DNA of 64,000 nt. It comes from Serinus canaria. Its lineage: Eukaryota; Chordata; Aves; Passeriformes; Fringillidae. Position numbers and translations under genes: made by a program. Below are positions 25,599 through 36,462 of this stretch, piece after piece; the stretch's first letter is position 1; each line of letters begins with the position of its first letter. The DNA lies in assembly GCF_022539315.1 (NCBI RefSeq), contig NC_066316.1, positions 102,852,179 through 102,916,178 of the forward strand, written 5' to 3'. A model generated the notes under the pieces. It worked only from the letters and a program-made list of their open reading frames with translations, made no database searches and had not been told where the DNA came from.

Positions 25599-26670
25599 TT
25601 ATTGTAGATACAAAAGAGTTCCCCTGGTATTGGTGGAGACGTGCAAGAGCGCGATGCGGGGAGAGCTGCACTGGTCTGCAAAGCGCATCACTGCATTGGT
25701 GCAGAGATGCATCAAGGGAAAGAGGTCTCAAGCAGGTTCAAAGAGGCCTGGTCACAGCAAGGCATGAACATGACTGTCCTCTTTATGGATGCCTGTCAGT
25801 GTGCCCACAGGGTGCTGATACACACAGAGCTGTCACTGACTTCCATTTCTGGGAGCGCAGGCATATCTGCCTCACTCCACTGCAAATGTTGATATGTCCT
25901 CAAGTTTAAGGAGTGAGTGATCAGAGATTCTAGGTGTAAAGCTGTGAAACAAACAGCTTGGAGGATTTTGGGGTGTATTTGTAAATACTGCAAGATGATT
26001 TTTTTCCTACTTCATTTTAAGTGCATTGTAACCAAAGAAAAATCAATGCTCCTTTTCCTACAGCAGTGTAAGTTGACACAAGGCACAAATACAAAGCTTG
26101 GTTTGTTGTTATTTAAACTTCTTTAATCCTGGTTACTGGTGCTTGTGGAGAGGGGAGGCATACTTGGAGAGAAGCCATACTTTTTTCAAATTGATTAAAA
26201 ACACCTTTTGAACAATAAATAACTTTAGCTGGCTGACCTCTAAAGCAAATGATACTGCAGAGTTCTGCAGCGTACAATAAGGTTCCTTTTCCCAGCACTT
26301 TTGAATGTTGGCTTGTCAAGTATTCCTTTTGACAAGCTTCCGCCTCAGAGTTCTGTTGTGTAGCAAGTATGCTTCCAGTAGACTTTACAGGTTAAAAATA
26401 TTCAAGAGAAAACAACATATTTTTGCTCAGTGTGGGTAATTTAAGTGCTGTTTGATCACATATAGATAACACTGGAGAAATTGCTGGCATTGTTTCATGT
26501 CATCTGATAGAACAAGGCAATAAATTTTATTGCAAGTTGGCAGCAGGAAGAGCTGCTACAGGTCAGGTCTGAGGTGAGCACAACTTTTATAAGTATTGAA
26601 GGAGACAGTGAAATTAAATCAGATTGCAGGAGCTGGAGGAAGCAAAGAGCATAAAGCCAGGGGTTTGGAC
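25599..26670. other. Unique DNA
   Basis: No gene or repeat recognised. A short stretch at about 25635-25690 holds several CpGs (GACGTGCAAGAGCGCGATGCG) in an otherwise CpG-poor context, with overlapping short frames that I do not recognise. Confidence 0.45.
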
Positions 26671-26674
26671 CTAG

Positions 26675-26791
26675 GTTTTTTCCTTCTTTTTTGTTTCGGG
26701 GGTTTTTTTGTTTGTTTTGTTGGGGTTTGTTTGTTGTTGCTTTTGTTTGGATTTTGTTTTGGGAGGTTGGTTTGTTTGTTTGTTTGTTTTC
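26675..26791. repeat. T/G-rich simple repeat, GTTT-type
   Basis: A T/G-rich low-complexity tract of GTTT and TTTG words with interspersed G runs (near 26698-26703, 26722-26725 and 26760-26764), ending in four or more perfect GTTT units at about 26767-26789. The frames crossing it consist of Phe, Val, Cys and Gly and are products of composition, not genes. Confidence 0.9.
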
Positions 26792-29700
26792 CTCTGCAGA
26801 ACTAATTGGCACCATAGACATTCAATCTACAACATCTGTCAGTCATTTTAAAAAAAATGTAATAGCTCAGAAAAGCTCAAAAAAGTACACAGGGTAGCAT
26901 GAAAGTGACATAAATGAGCAAGGAAAAAGGCATCTGGTATGAAGACACATTAGTTTACCCTTTGAAAGGATCTCACTCTGCAGGGATCTCACTTGATTGT
27001 AAAGCTTGGCTGCCTAAATGGAGAGTCTACAAATGAAAAATATTGTTATTTTCACAAATGTCACCAGGCTACAAGTGCTTGCCTACTGTTAACCCAGCTG
27101 TCTACCCAGCTCTTCTTGCTTTTTTTTTCCCAGCTAAACATAAACTGATACAAAAAGATCTCCTCAAAAAAAAAAAAAGATTTTGTTATTTCTCCTCAGC
27201 CCTGATGTATCAAATTTCTAACTGTTTTCCTCAAGGTCCAGGAGGATGGGATAGCTCAGCTCTTCTCCAGCCAAAAGCTTGCTGAAACCTTTGTATTTCT
27301 CCACAGATACTCCTTTAGCAAACAATTTTTATCACTATATCTGCTGCAATTTAGGGTGAAGGAAAGAAGGTACATTTATGCTTTTTATGAACTTAAAATT
27401 ACATATGAAAGCATCAATCTCGAGTTCTAAGTGTTGAGTCCAGTATAACCTCATCTCTCTCAGCTATAGCTGAAAACTTTGGAGCTGTAAATTTCCTCCA
27501 TGAGTTACCAGGTTCCATTGCAGTTTACAAAGAAAACACAAACATCATTAAAGCAAAGCATTTTCTTCAAAACTGTGTATTCAAGCTCCCAAGACTCCCT
27601 TACAAGATGTGGCAGAGAATCTAAATTTCAAACTCAAAGCACGTGAATTCTAACCTAAGCATTCAGGTGCTGTAATAGGCCCATTGCTTCTTGTAAGAAA
27701 TGCTATTTCACAGATTTTGGAAAGTTTATTTTGCCTTTAAAAAGGATGCAACACTTATTAAAAGTCAGCTAAGAACTCAAATCTGGTGCTGCCTTCTGAC
27801 TGTGGTACATGAAATAGTAATGAATCAAGTGCAGAAATCTTAAGAGCTAATCCATTAATGTACATAAATTGCATCTTCGTGTCCTGCAGTGAAAGAAGTC
27901 ATTTGCAGAGAAAAAGTAACTAAAAAGGAGGCACATCTCTAATTGTGATAAACTGTCTGAATTTATCTTCTTTTCATGATCCCAGAGAATGAGTAACTTC
28001 AAGCACATGTGATGCATCTTAGAGTGCAGCGCTGCAGAAACTGGGGCATCCTTTTACTCACCCCCTCATGTAGACACTGGAACTTTTCAATTCCTGACAT
28101 AAACACAGGCTTCTTTTAAGTCATGTAACTTCTTTTATAGGTCACTGGAGCATTTAAGCTAGACACTCTGAAATCTGTTTAATTGCATTAAGAGCTCCAA
28201 TTAATTAATTTTATTGTATTAATTGGATTCATTTTTCAGCAGAACAGAATTATCACCTACAAAGAGATAATACTTTGTACCATCATAGCAATTTTTTATG
28301 AACAGGTGAACACTCCGGAAATTTTAAAAACCACCACTGCAATTCATAATTTTATCCAGCATTGCACAGGCTTCACATCCCTCCTCTTCATGAAATGCCA
28401 GGATCCTGGAGGTTCAGGTGTGCAGTTTATTACACTGGGAATGTCCACCACACAAGAACAGTCTTCTGAAAGTTCCTTACAACTGGCTTAGATTTTACAT
28501 TGTGAAAATTCTATCTATTTTGAAGAAAGAAAGAAAAAAAAAAGGTAAGATCTTACTAATTTTGTTTTTCATACAGTGCTCAAAAAAGGAAAGTAAGAAT
28601 CATTTCTACTTTTTCAATATTATTTTGGGTGAATTCTCAGTTCTCTGTGAAGATGTACATTGCAGTCCACAACATTTAAATTCTTGATTTCAGTTTAAAT
28701 TTGTTGGTTAGGCTTTTTTTTGGTGAACACAGAAAATTTCAGTGAAAAAAAAATACTTTTTGTCTTAATTTTTTTCTAAATTAAAATATTTCAGAACATT
28801 ATTTCTAGAATGTTTGTGTTTATTTAGAAATTCTGTGCCTGTAAAAAAATGACATCTATTTCTGTCCAAACACTTGCAAAGCTATTCAAAGTTGTGATAT
28901 TCTGCTCCATTAAAAACTGAACTTCAGTATGAAGGGAAGTTTTTATGAAAATATCATCTAAATCCCTACTATTTCAGCCAGCTTAAATCTGCTCCTTCTT
29001 AAACTCAAATCTTTTTCATAGTACATGGGAGGTTATTATTCCTTCAGCCATGACTCAGGTATCGCCATCAGAAAAAAACAACTTAGTACATCATCTGTAG
29101 AAGGAAAACACTTTTCTTTATTCTGAAGTGTGAATTGGAGTTTCATATTCAAATTTTCTAATTTTAATGTGAAAAAATAAGTAATTGTATTAGCTCTAAA
29201 CAGAGGGTATTTACATCCATCTCCACTTCTGTTTTCATCTACAAGGCCCGATAAATAGAAGTAAATAAATTATTTATTAACATGAGTTTATTCAGCGGTT
29301 TTGTCCACCTTCCATTCTCAAACAGTGACTCAGCCACTTTAAAAAAAGGAGAATGGGCTTTTTTTATAGTTAGTTTTAATGACTGGAGGTTGTTTGTGTA
29401 ACCCTTGAGAAACTGGCACTTCCAGGGTGATCAATCTGCTGTCCAGTGACCCCCTGGTGAAGCGTTAGCCCAAGGTCAGTGGGGACCAGGAGGGCTGCCA
29501 AGAGCTCAGCCATTCTCCCTGGATGTGGGAAGCACCCAGAGAGGCAGCCCTGCTTCTCAGGAACAAAGACAGTCCATTTCCCATCTTTGCTTCTGTGTTA
29601 TTTTGTTACCAACAGAAGGAAAAGAGGGATACTTAAGTCTTTGGGGGCTTCACTCCTGCCTGCTCAAAGGCTTTTCTAGGTGGCACAGTAATGTTTTAGA

Positions 29701-29984
29701 TGACAAACATGACAGCCCTTTTCTAACTGATATATAAGTCCAAACTGTACCATTTTAGTACAACAAAAATGACCTTTCTAGGTTAGACACTGTTCAACCT
29801 ATATAAAAATACTTATACTGAAAAATTTATTATCAGTATAAAGAATTGTCCATGGTAAAATTGTCATTTTAGCAATGTAAAGATTTGTCTTTTTAAGTAT
29901 GACACAAAAACAAAACCAGCTTGAATAGCTCAAATTCTAACTTCACTATTTCTCAATATTGTAACTAAAGAAAGAAATAAAAGA
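26792..29984. other. Unique AT-rich DNA
   Basis: No gene supported. It contains an A run near 27166-27178 and a homeodomain-type motif cluster at 28178-28227 (TTTAATTG, three overlapping TTAATT words, TATTAATTGG) that could be a conserved noncoding element. The remainder shows no recognisable repeat. Confidence 0.5.
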
Positions 29985-30356
29985 GGAAGGAAGGAAGGAA
30001 GGAAGGAAGGAAGGAAGGAAGGAAGGAAGGAAGGAAGGAAGGAAGGAAGGAAGTGGCGGAAGGAAGTGGCGGAGAGTGGCGGAAGGAAGTGGCGGAAGTG
30101 GCGGAAGTGGCGGAAGTGGCGGAAGTGGCGGAAGTGGCGGAAGTGGCGGAAGTGGCGGAAGTGGCGGAAGGAAGGAAGGAAGGAAGGAAGGAAGGAGGAA
30201 GGAAGGAAGGAAGGAAGGGAAGGAAGGAAGGAAGGAAGGAAGGAAGGAAGGAGGAAGGAAGGAAGGAAGGAAGAAGGAAGGAAGGAAGGAAGGACGGAAG
30301 GAAGGAAGGAAGGAACGGAAGGAAGGAAGGAAGGAAGGAAGGAAGGAAGGAAGGAA
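29985..30356 (+). repeat. GGAA tetranucleotide microsatellite array
   Basis: About 370 bp of purine-rich tandem DNA. It starts with a pure (GGAA)n run at 29985-30048, passes through a 9-bp satellite at 30049-30165, and returns to (GGAA)n to 30356 with scattered indels and single changes (GGAGGAA, GGGAA, GGACGGAA, GAACGGAA). Open frames of 96-152 codons cross it on both strands because the unit has few stops; they are artefacts. Length is likely to be polymorphic between individuals and hard to assemble correctly. Confidence 0.97.
30049..30165 (+). repeat. 9-bp satellite GGAAGTGGC within the GGAA array
   Basis: Nine perfect head-to-tail copies of GGAAGTGGC occupy 30085-30165. Two more perfect copies (30049-30057, 30062-30070) and one altered copy (30071-30080, GGAGAGTGGC) lie just before. 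Each junction between copies creates CGGAAGTG, the core of an ETS-family binding site, and one CpG. The unit looks like a GGAA repeat into which GTGGC was added and then amplified. Confidence 0.95.
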
Positions 30357-33300
30357 AATTTTCTAGGCCAGTTAAATATGCCCTCCAAAAAATAATTTTA
30401 ACAAGATTTTATACTTACAACAAATATTTAAATAAGGAACATTAAACAAAATTCTTCTAGAAAATGACAAAATTAATAGGTTTGATCTTAGTAAAATACC
30501 TCTGTATATTTCCTTTAAAAACAATTTCATTGATTTCATTGCAGCTTTTCCTTCTGTAGAAGAATTTCTTCATGAATCAGCAATTTTCCTGTGCAAATAT
30601 ATTCTGTGGGAGAATTTCCAAAAAAGTTCTGGCTGAAAATATTATCAATTTTATGGTACCTGTACAAAACAACAAGCAATAAGTGAGAGTACATGTAAAA
30701 ACATAAGTAATATAAAATTTACTTGTCTTGCTTTAACCAGGATTTTGGGAGAAAATTTGTCTTTTTTTTTTAATAGAGAATGTGTGCTGAATTCATGTCC
30801 ATTATGTTCCGATATCAACTAACATTTTTACTTAATTTTTTAAAATAAAAATCATTTATGCATTTCTGGGACCCACATTCTGCTACTTGTTTATAAAAGT
30901 ATTAGCAAAATATTGGTCCACATTTCTTATGTTATGAGGTTGAGACTCCTCAGTTCACATAAACAAACACTTGCACAATGGTGAGTTCAGCAGTGAACCT
31001 CTGACAACAAGTATACAATGAAAACTGAAAGCCCACTGAGATTTACTTAGGCAAAGTTTTATGTGAGAGCTAGTAGGAATCATAACAATGCTGGTCAAAA
31101 AAAAACCCCAGCTCACTAGAAAAATAAATGGCTTGAAATGTATTTGCATGCCCAATATTTTTTTGAAGTAGTACTTTAACCTGAAGAAAAGAAGCAATGC
31201 ATCAAAATTTTCTCCACAAATTGTTCATCCAGTTACAAAGAGCATCACCTCATTTCTTTACAAAGGCCCTTGCATGCCCTGCACAGAGCAGTGAGCAAAT
31301 TTAATTCTCGACCAAACTGGAAGTACCTGACCAACTTCCCAACTCCCTCCCACACCTCCAGTCCCAAAAGATTTCTGCTGTCTCTATTTTCTCCATTTTG
31401 TAAGTCCTTTAAACATAAAAAATATAAATGAGGAAACAAGCCTGAAGATGTGAGGGGAGCAGGGGTGGAAAGGGGGGGTTTAACAGGTTTTTGAGCCATG
31501 CACATGTTAGCACATGGTTCACATTACAGGCCAGTGTGCTCAGAGCAGACACCGCGCCACGCAGGTGGAAGTGTGAGTCTGGGAGCCATTGAAGTTGGAA
31601 CACTGAGAATTTTCCCAGTGTATCACAATTACAGAAACATCTGTGCTAAACAACTTTGTGCCAATCTGCTGTGAAAATTTGGTGTTCAGCAGCCCCCAAC
31701 ATTTTTAATTTCTTACTTGCTGTGGGGTGGTCTCATGTGACACACAGAGATCACTGGTTTCAGAGCCATGAAATAGGTTCTTTTTCACACCTTCCTTTTA
31801 TGTGTGTGCTGACCAATTCAGAAGACATTCTGTTTTCATATATAGCATGCTGTGTACTTAAAGATAAGTAAAAATCAGACTTAAAATATATATTCAAGGG
31901 AAAGGTTTTGTGGTGGATTAAACATATTAAACAGCTGAAAATATTAATTCCAGGGTTAGAAGTAAAAATATAATTCAAAACTGATCTAGTATTACCTAAG
32001 GAAGTGAATGTGACATATAAAAGGTCATAAAGTGACCTCTGTGCCAATTTAGGTATACAATAAATAGCACTAACAGGACTGCAGCAACTTCCACCTGGAA
32101 TGTGGCAGAAATGGGAAGAAAATGTCTCTGAGACTCAGTATTCACAGAAGGTACTCCTAATTGTGTGAAGCATATTCAGCTTCCTCATGTGTCACCTGTC
32201 CCCTCTCACTTCTGTTGAGTGGCATGGCCAAATCTTGATATTATTTTAATTAAAAAAGGATCATTTAATAACCTGCTGGATTCAACCCACAGTTGACTGT
32301 TGCTGGTTTTAGAGAATCTGCTCTGGGATTTGCCCCACTGACTTTAGCAGTTAAAGGGTTAGGTGCCTGCAACAATATATGAAGAACTTTCCAAATCTCA
32401 AGGAATCAGAAAGGTCCTTTCAAAGGACAGTCTATCCTGTATCACAACCATTTTCTGAAATCTGGGGTGCATCACTATCTAAAAAGACTCAAATCTATTT
32501 CTCCACTGCCTACACGATGGACTTTAGTAACCAATTTAAACAAAATTCCTAATATTTGCATGGTTAAAGTAAGATGTTAGGGATTCCACAGTCAATAATG
32601 TTGTTGGGTCAGAACTTATAGCATGACAAGTTTCTTTGAGGTATTTTACAGCTTCTCCTCCAGTGTGCTGGTCCTTAGCTGACAGGTGGCTAGCAAAGCC
32701 CACAATCTTTTGGGACTAACCCTGATCTTTTCCATCTACAGAAAACCAGTACAATTTTTCTCAATGCTAGATGGATGAAGACAGGAAGAGCTTTTCTAAA
32801 AAAAATTTTTTTTTAAATAAATGTTGCTGGAATATATCTGTGGCAAAATCAAACTATTTGGCTTGCTTGCTTAACATTCCTCTCAAAAAGGAACCTGATT
32901 ATTTGTGCTGTATTTGCAATTTCATATTCAGTCAAATTGAATCCAAATGTCAATAAATTCCCAAATACAGAGTAAAGAAGAAAAATGTAGCAGAAGTGGA
33001 AAATTGTACTAGTGGTGATCACTGACCATTCAATCAAGACTTAAGCTAAATTTCTTTTCTTAATATAGAGTATATGCAAAACCCATGCAGTAATTAAACT
33101 CTGAAAGATGAAAATGGGACCTAATGAGATGAATCCATCCGTTCTTTTCAGAGGGGCTTTTTAGTGATGTTGGATACTCTGTGTATCAAAGACTTGTTTG
33201 CCTTTCAAGTTTTAGGAAGGCAAAATGTCTGTTTAACCCAAATTTTCGAACTGTTTCTCACTCACTGCACAAGTAGTTCCCTGAGTAACAGCTCATAGCT

Positions 33301-34274
33301 ACAAACAAGAAATATACTCCATGCAAACAGAGATGAGTTGCCAAAGATTCCCCTTCTGGTCAATGTAGCCAATGTTTACCAAACCACTTTGTCTCAAAGG
33401 AGGCCATTTCCATAGCAAGTTATGTGCCAGATTTTCTGCGCATGAAAATGACCACAAGTCCTGTTTCTCCTATCAACATTTCCCCATTTGTAACAACAAA
33501 GCATTTGGCTCTTCATCTTCCTCCTCAAGCTATCTTAATGAAGGCTGTTCTTAAAAGACAGACTTTTTGAGTTATTCTTTTTATGGGGAAAATAATGGCT
33601 TTTTTTTGTGGGATTGTTTTGAGTTTTGAGTTTTGTAGTTTTGTTATTCTCAAGAATTGCTGGAACATTTTTTACATAGATTTTCACCAAAAAAAATCAG
33701 TTACAGACAGGAACTGTGAATACAAATGTTGGGAATGGATAATGATCAATTAAGAAAACTATGAGTGAATTAAAGAACGGATAGAATGGAAGAGTTATGC
33801 AACTTTAATTATATTTGCCATTGCTCTTCCAGCTATCAGCATCCTTAAGTAAAAGTAAATTATGAATCTTTTTAATATTAATTTGTATTATTGCTTCATA
33901 TTATTACTCTTTGCCTCAATTATATGAATAATAAATTTAGAAGAATCAGTTTGTGTCTGAAATATGGGTTATTTCAAAGCAGCGTGTTACTAATCCAAGA
34001 ATATTGAACCAATAAGGGAATTAATTTGATATTTAACAACATTAGATCCACAATATCCATTTTGGCTAATAAACATTCTGGAAATGCTCTAAAGGATTGT
34101 TAGGATACAATATACAAAAGGGAACATAACAGCAGACTGAATGAATGATAGGAGGAAGATGCACAAAAGGATAAATAAAATCTTAACGTGCTTTAAAGAT
34201 AACATTTCATCCCTTTGTATCTTACATTCTAATTTATTGGATTCACTTGAAGGTAAGAAACAGCATGAAATGCA
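30357..34274. other. Unique AT-rich DNA
   Basis: No gene or recognisable element in about 3.9 kb. Short open frames (up to 95 codons) have no domain or coding features. Small homopolymer runs occur near 30761 and 32801. Confidence 0.5.
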
Positions 34275-34372
34275 TATCCACATATTCCCTGCCCATAGCA
34301 GCAGAATTGAAACTAGATGATCTTTAACATCCCTTAAGACCCAAAACATTTTCTTCTTCTATGATTATGTGA
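34275..34372 (+). repeat. Decayed CR1 LINE 3' end
   Basis: An old CR1 tail. Two adjacent blocks match the CR1 3' UTR: CCCTGCCCATAGCAGCAG at about 34289, and AACTAGATGATCTTTAACAT at about 34311, the consensus being aactagatgatctttaaggt. They are followed by a mutated CCAACCCAAACCATTCTATGATTCTATG-type end (ACCCAAAACATT, then CTATGATTATGTG). Strong divergence points to an old insertion. Confidence 0.75.
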
Positions 34373-34738
34373 AATGTAAATTCTAGATAAAATATATGAA
34401 AAGAAAACTGTTTTTAAAAATATGTGAGCAAAATAAAATAATTATCAAGGAGAGCAAAAAAGAACAGGGTTTTTTATCCTTTCCTTGTGTAAGAGTATGG
34501 ATGGTTTTATTTCTACAGTTTCAAGAACAACAAAAAGTAAAACTTATGTAGAGTGCTGTAAGGTGTTCTCTCACCTTAGTGTAAAGACAGGGTCAGTGAA
34601 ATTGTTGTAGGGTAAAATCAGAATTGCAGGCAGATGAGAAATTCTCCAAAGCTGCAGAAAGAATCACTCATGCAACCTTCAGAGCAGAATTGGAGCTTAA
34701 AGCAATGGTAATCTAAGTTGTTGCTGGGGAGGAGAAAT
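34373..34738. other. Unique AT-rich DNA
   Basis: Nothing recognisable apart from the adjacent CR1 tail on the left and the polypurine tract on the right. Confidence 0.45.
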
Positions 34739-34852
34739 CGAAAAAAAAAAAAAAAGAGAGAAAAAGAAACTAAAAAAAAAAGAGAAGGAAAAATGAGAAG
34801 ACAAAAGAAAGAGAAGGATAAAAAAGGAAAGGGAAAGAAAAAGGCAGATAGT
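34739..34852 (+). repeat. Polypurine tract (A/G-rich)
   Basis: About 114 bp almost entirely of A and G, including a run of some 14 A near 34741-34754 and several AAAGAGA/AAAGGAAA words. Such polypurine-polypyrimidine tracts are common simple sequence and can form triplex DNA. The Lys/Glu-rich frame on the plus strand and the Phe/Ser/Leu-rich frames on the minus strand are compositional artefacts. Confidence 0.9.
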
Positions 34853-36149
34853 GTGATTGCATCTCCTCGAGTAAATACTGGAGGCCAGTCTGAGGCAGGG
34901 GGCCAAAAGGACGTGGCATGACTCACACTCTCAGCACATCAGCATTGCTGCAGCCAGATCTCTCAGGCGGCTCCCCAGACCTTGCCAGGCGCTGTGCAGG
35001 AGCTGCTTGCTGGCCAGGGCTGAAACCATGCCCAAAACCATGCCCAAAATTGTGCTCACAATTTAACAGCACGCCCTGGCCGTGTTTCACTCAGCAGTAC
35101 TGACACTGCCACAGGGAACTCCTTTGAGGAGGAATGTTGGAGGAAGGCTTGTGAAGAGAAGACTAATGCTGTGACAGTATGGGGAGCTTTGCCTGTGAGT
35201 TTTTGTTATTCAGCTGAAAGGCCAACTTCCAGGGCAAAGCTGAACACATTTCAATAGAAGATCAAGTCTCACAAAGGGTTGCCCAAGTTCTTAGCGTCTA
35301 ATAAAGAGTCAGCAAATTTATGTCGTAGTAAAAACAATTGGGAGTAAAATTCCTTTAAAAAAATACTCCATTCATCTGACTACAAAGTGAGTTGCAATAA
35401 ATACAGTATTGAGAAACAGAGCAGCTTAGCAGGGTTTTAAGTAGTCTCTGCATTCTCGCTGCTGCTCCCACACATGCACACACACACAGGCTGCCACACT
35501 CTCCTCTCGTGCTGCTAAAAGCAAACAGTGGATATGACAGACAAACATTGCAAGCACAGATGTGTCCATTATAACCAGCGTGAGCCATGCTCAAGAGGAG
35601 TGCTGTCACTTCTGAAAATCCAAGTGTGTCTGGCTGCGAAAAAGCAGTGGGGTGTGAGAACAAAAGAAAGAGATGTTGTGATTAAGACAGGGCTAATGGT
35701 TCATTAACAATATCCAAGGCCTGGCTCTACAGCTTAGAAGTTAAGGATATATTTCAAAATTACCTTTTTCCTTTTTTTCCTTCTTGTTGTTGCTGTTCAT
35801 TTCTTTTCTCTGCCTTTTGAAAAGGATTTGTAGCTTCCTTCCTTGCCCTTTTGTCTGACTGCTCCTAAAATATGAAGCAAATGAAAAAACATAGATGCAG
35901 TGATATTTTTTTCTTTCTGATCTCTTTTCAACTCTCTCTATGATGTGTGAGCCTAAGGCCAGGATGGGGGGGAGAGGCTGCATTCCCTGATTCAGTGATG
36001 GTCCTGCCCCAGCTGTTAGGGGTCCCACTTGGCAATCTGAGGGCTTGTGTCTATGCTGATAAATGAAGAAGGCCAATGAGTGGTCTTTGGTGCAGCAGGG
36101 CTGCTGTCAGATGTCCAGGGACAGTTCACAAGTTAGCATGTGCCAAAAA
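34853..36149. other. Unique DNA
   Basis: No gene supported. It contains a 12-bp direct repeat (AAACCATGCCCA at 35023-35034 and 35035-35046) and a short CA-rich stretch near 35471-35488. Confidence 0.45.
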
Positions 36150-36222
36150 GCTTAGGTCAGCTAGGTTTTGGAACAGGTTACCAAGAGAAGTTTTGCAGTA
36201 TCCATGCTGGAGCTTTTTGATC
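36150..36222 (+). repeat. CR1 LINE fragment, plus orientation
   Basis: A short diverged CR1 piece: TTAGGTCAGCTAGGTTTTGG, then AACAGGTTACCAAGAGAAGT, then TGCAGTATCCATGCTGGAG. This corresponds to the CR1 3' UTR phrase 'ggaacaggttgcccagagaagttgtggatg...ccctggagg'. It stops short of the 3' end and is immediately followed by a second CR1 in the opposite orientation. Confidence 0.7.
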
Positions 36223-36225
36223 CTA

Positions 36226-36462
36226 TCACAGAATCATAGGATAGTTTGTCTTGAAAGGGACCTTAGAAACCATCTCATTCCAACCTCCTGACAGAGGTAG
36301 GGAGGCCTTTGACTGGACCAGGTTTCTCAGAACCCCATCCAACCTGGCCTTGAGCACTTCCAGGGATGAGGCATTGTAAATGCCAGGGTAACCTGTCCAC
36401 GGGCCTCATTGCCCTCACAGAAAAGAACTTTTCCTAAAACCTAAACTAAACCTGTCCTCTGT
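36226..36462 (-). repeat. CR1 LINE 3' end, minus orientation
   Basis: A well-preserved CR1 tail read on the minus strand. The octamer end appears as TCACAGAATCATAGGATAG at 36226-36244. The rest of the 3' UTR follows: GAAAGGGACCTTAGAAACCA, CCATCCAACCTGGCCTTGAG, CACTTCCAGGGATGAGGCAT, then CTGTCCACGGGCCTCATTGCC. It is truncated at about 36462. Its 3' end abuts the end of the plus-strand CR1 piece at 36150-36222. Confidence 0.92.

Noticed and set aside
29444..29461. CAGTGACCCCCTGGTGA resembling a CTCF site
   Set aside because: One extra base shifts the two halves of the motif out of register with the consensus.
29930..30445. Five long low-complexity frames (Phe-Leu-Pro-Ser, Lys-Glu-Gly-Arg, Gly-Gly-Ser and similar)
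   Set aside because: Read-through of the GGAA and GGAAGTGGC arrays in several frames at once.
34618..34926. 102-codon Phe/Leu/Ser-rich minus-strand frame that looks like membrane protein
   Set aside because: It is the complement of a polypurine tract; hydrophobicity comes from TTT/TCT/CTT codons of simple sequence.
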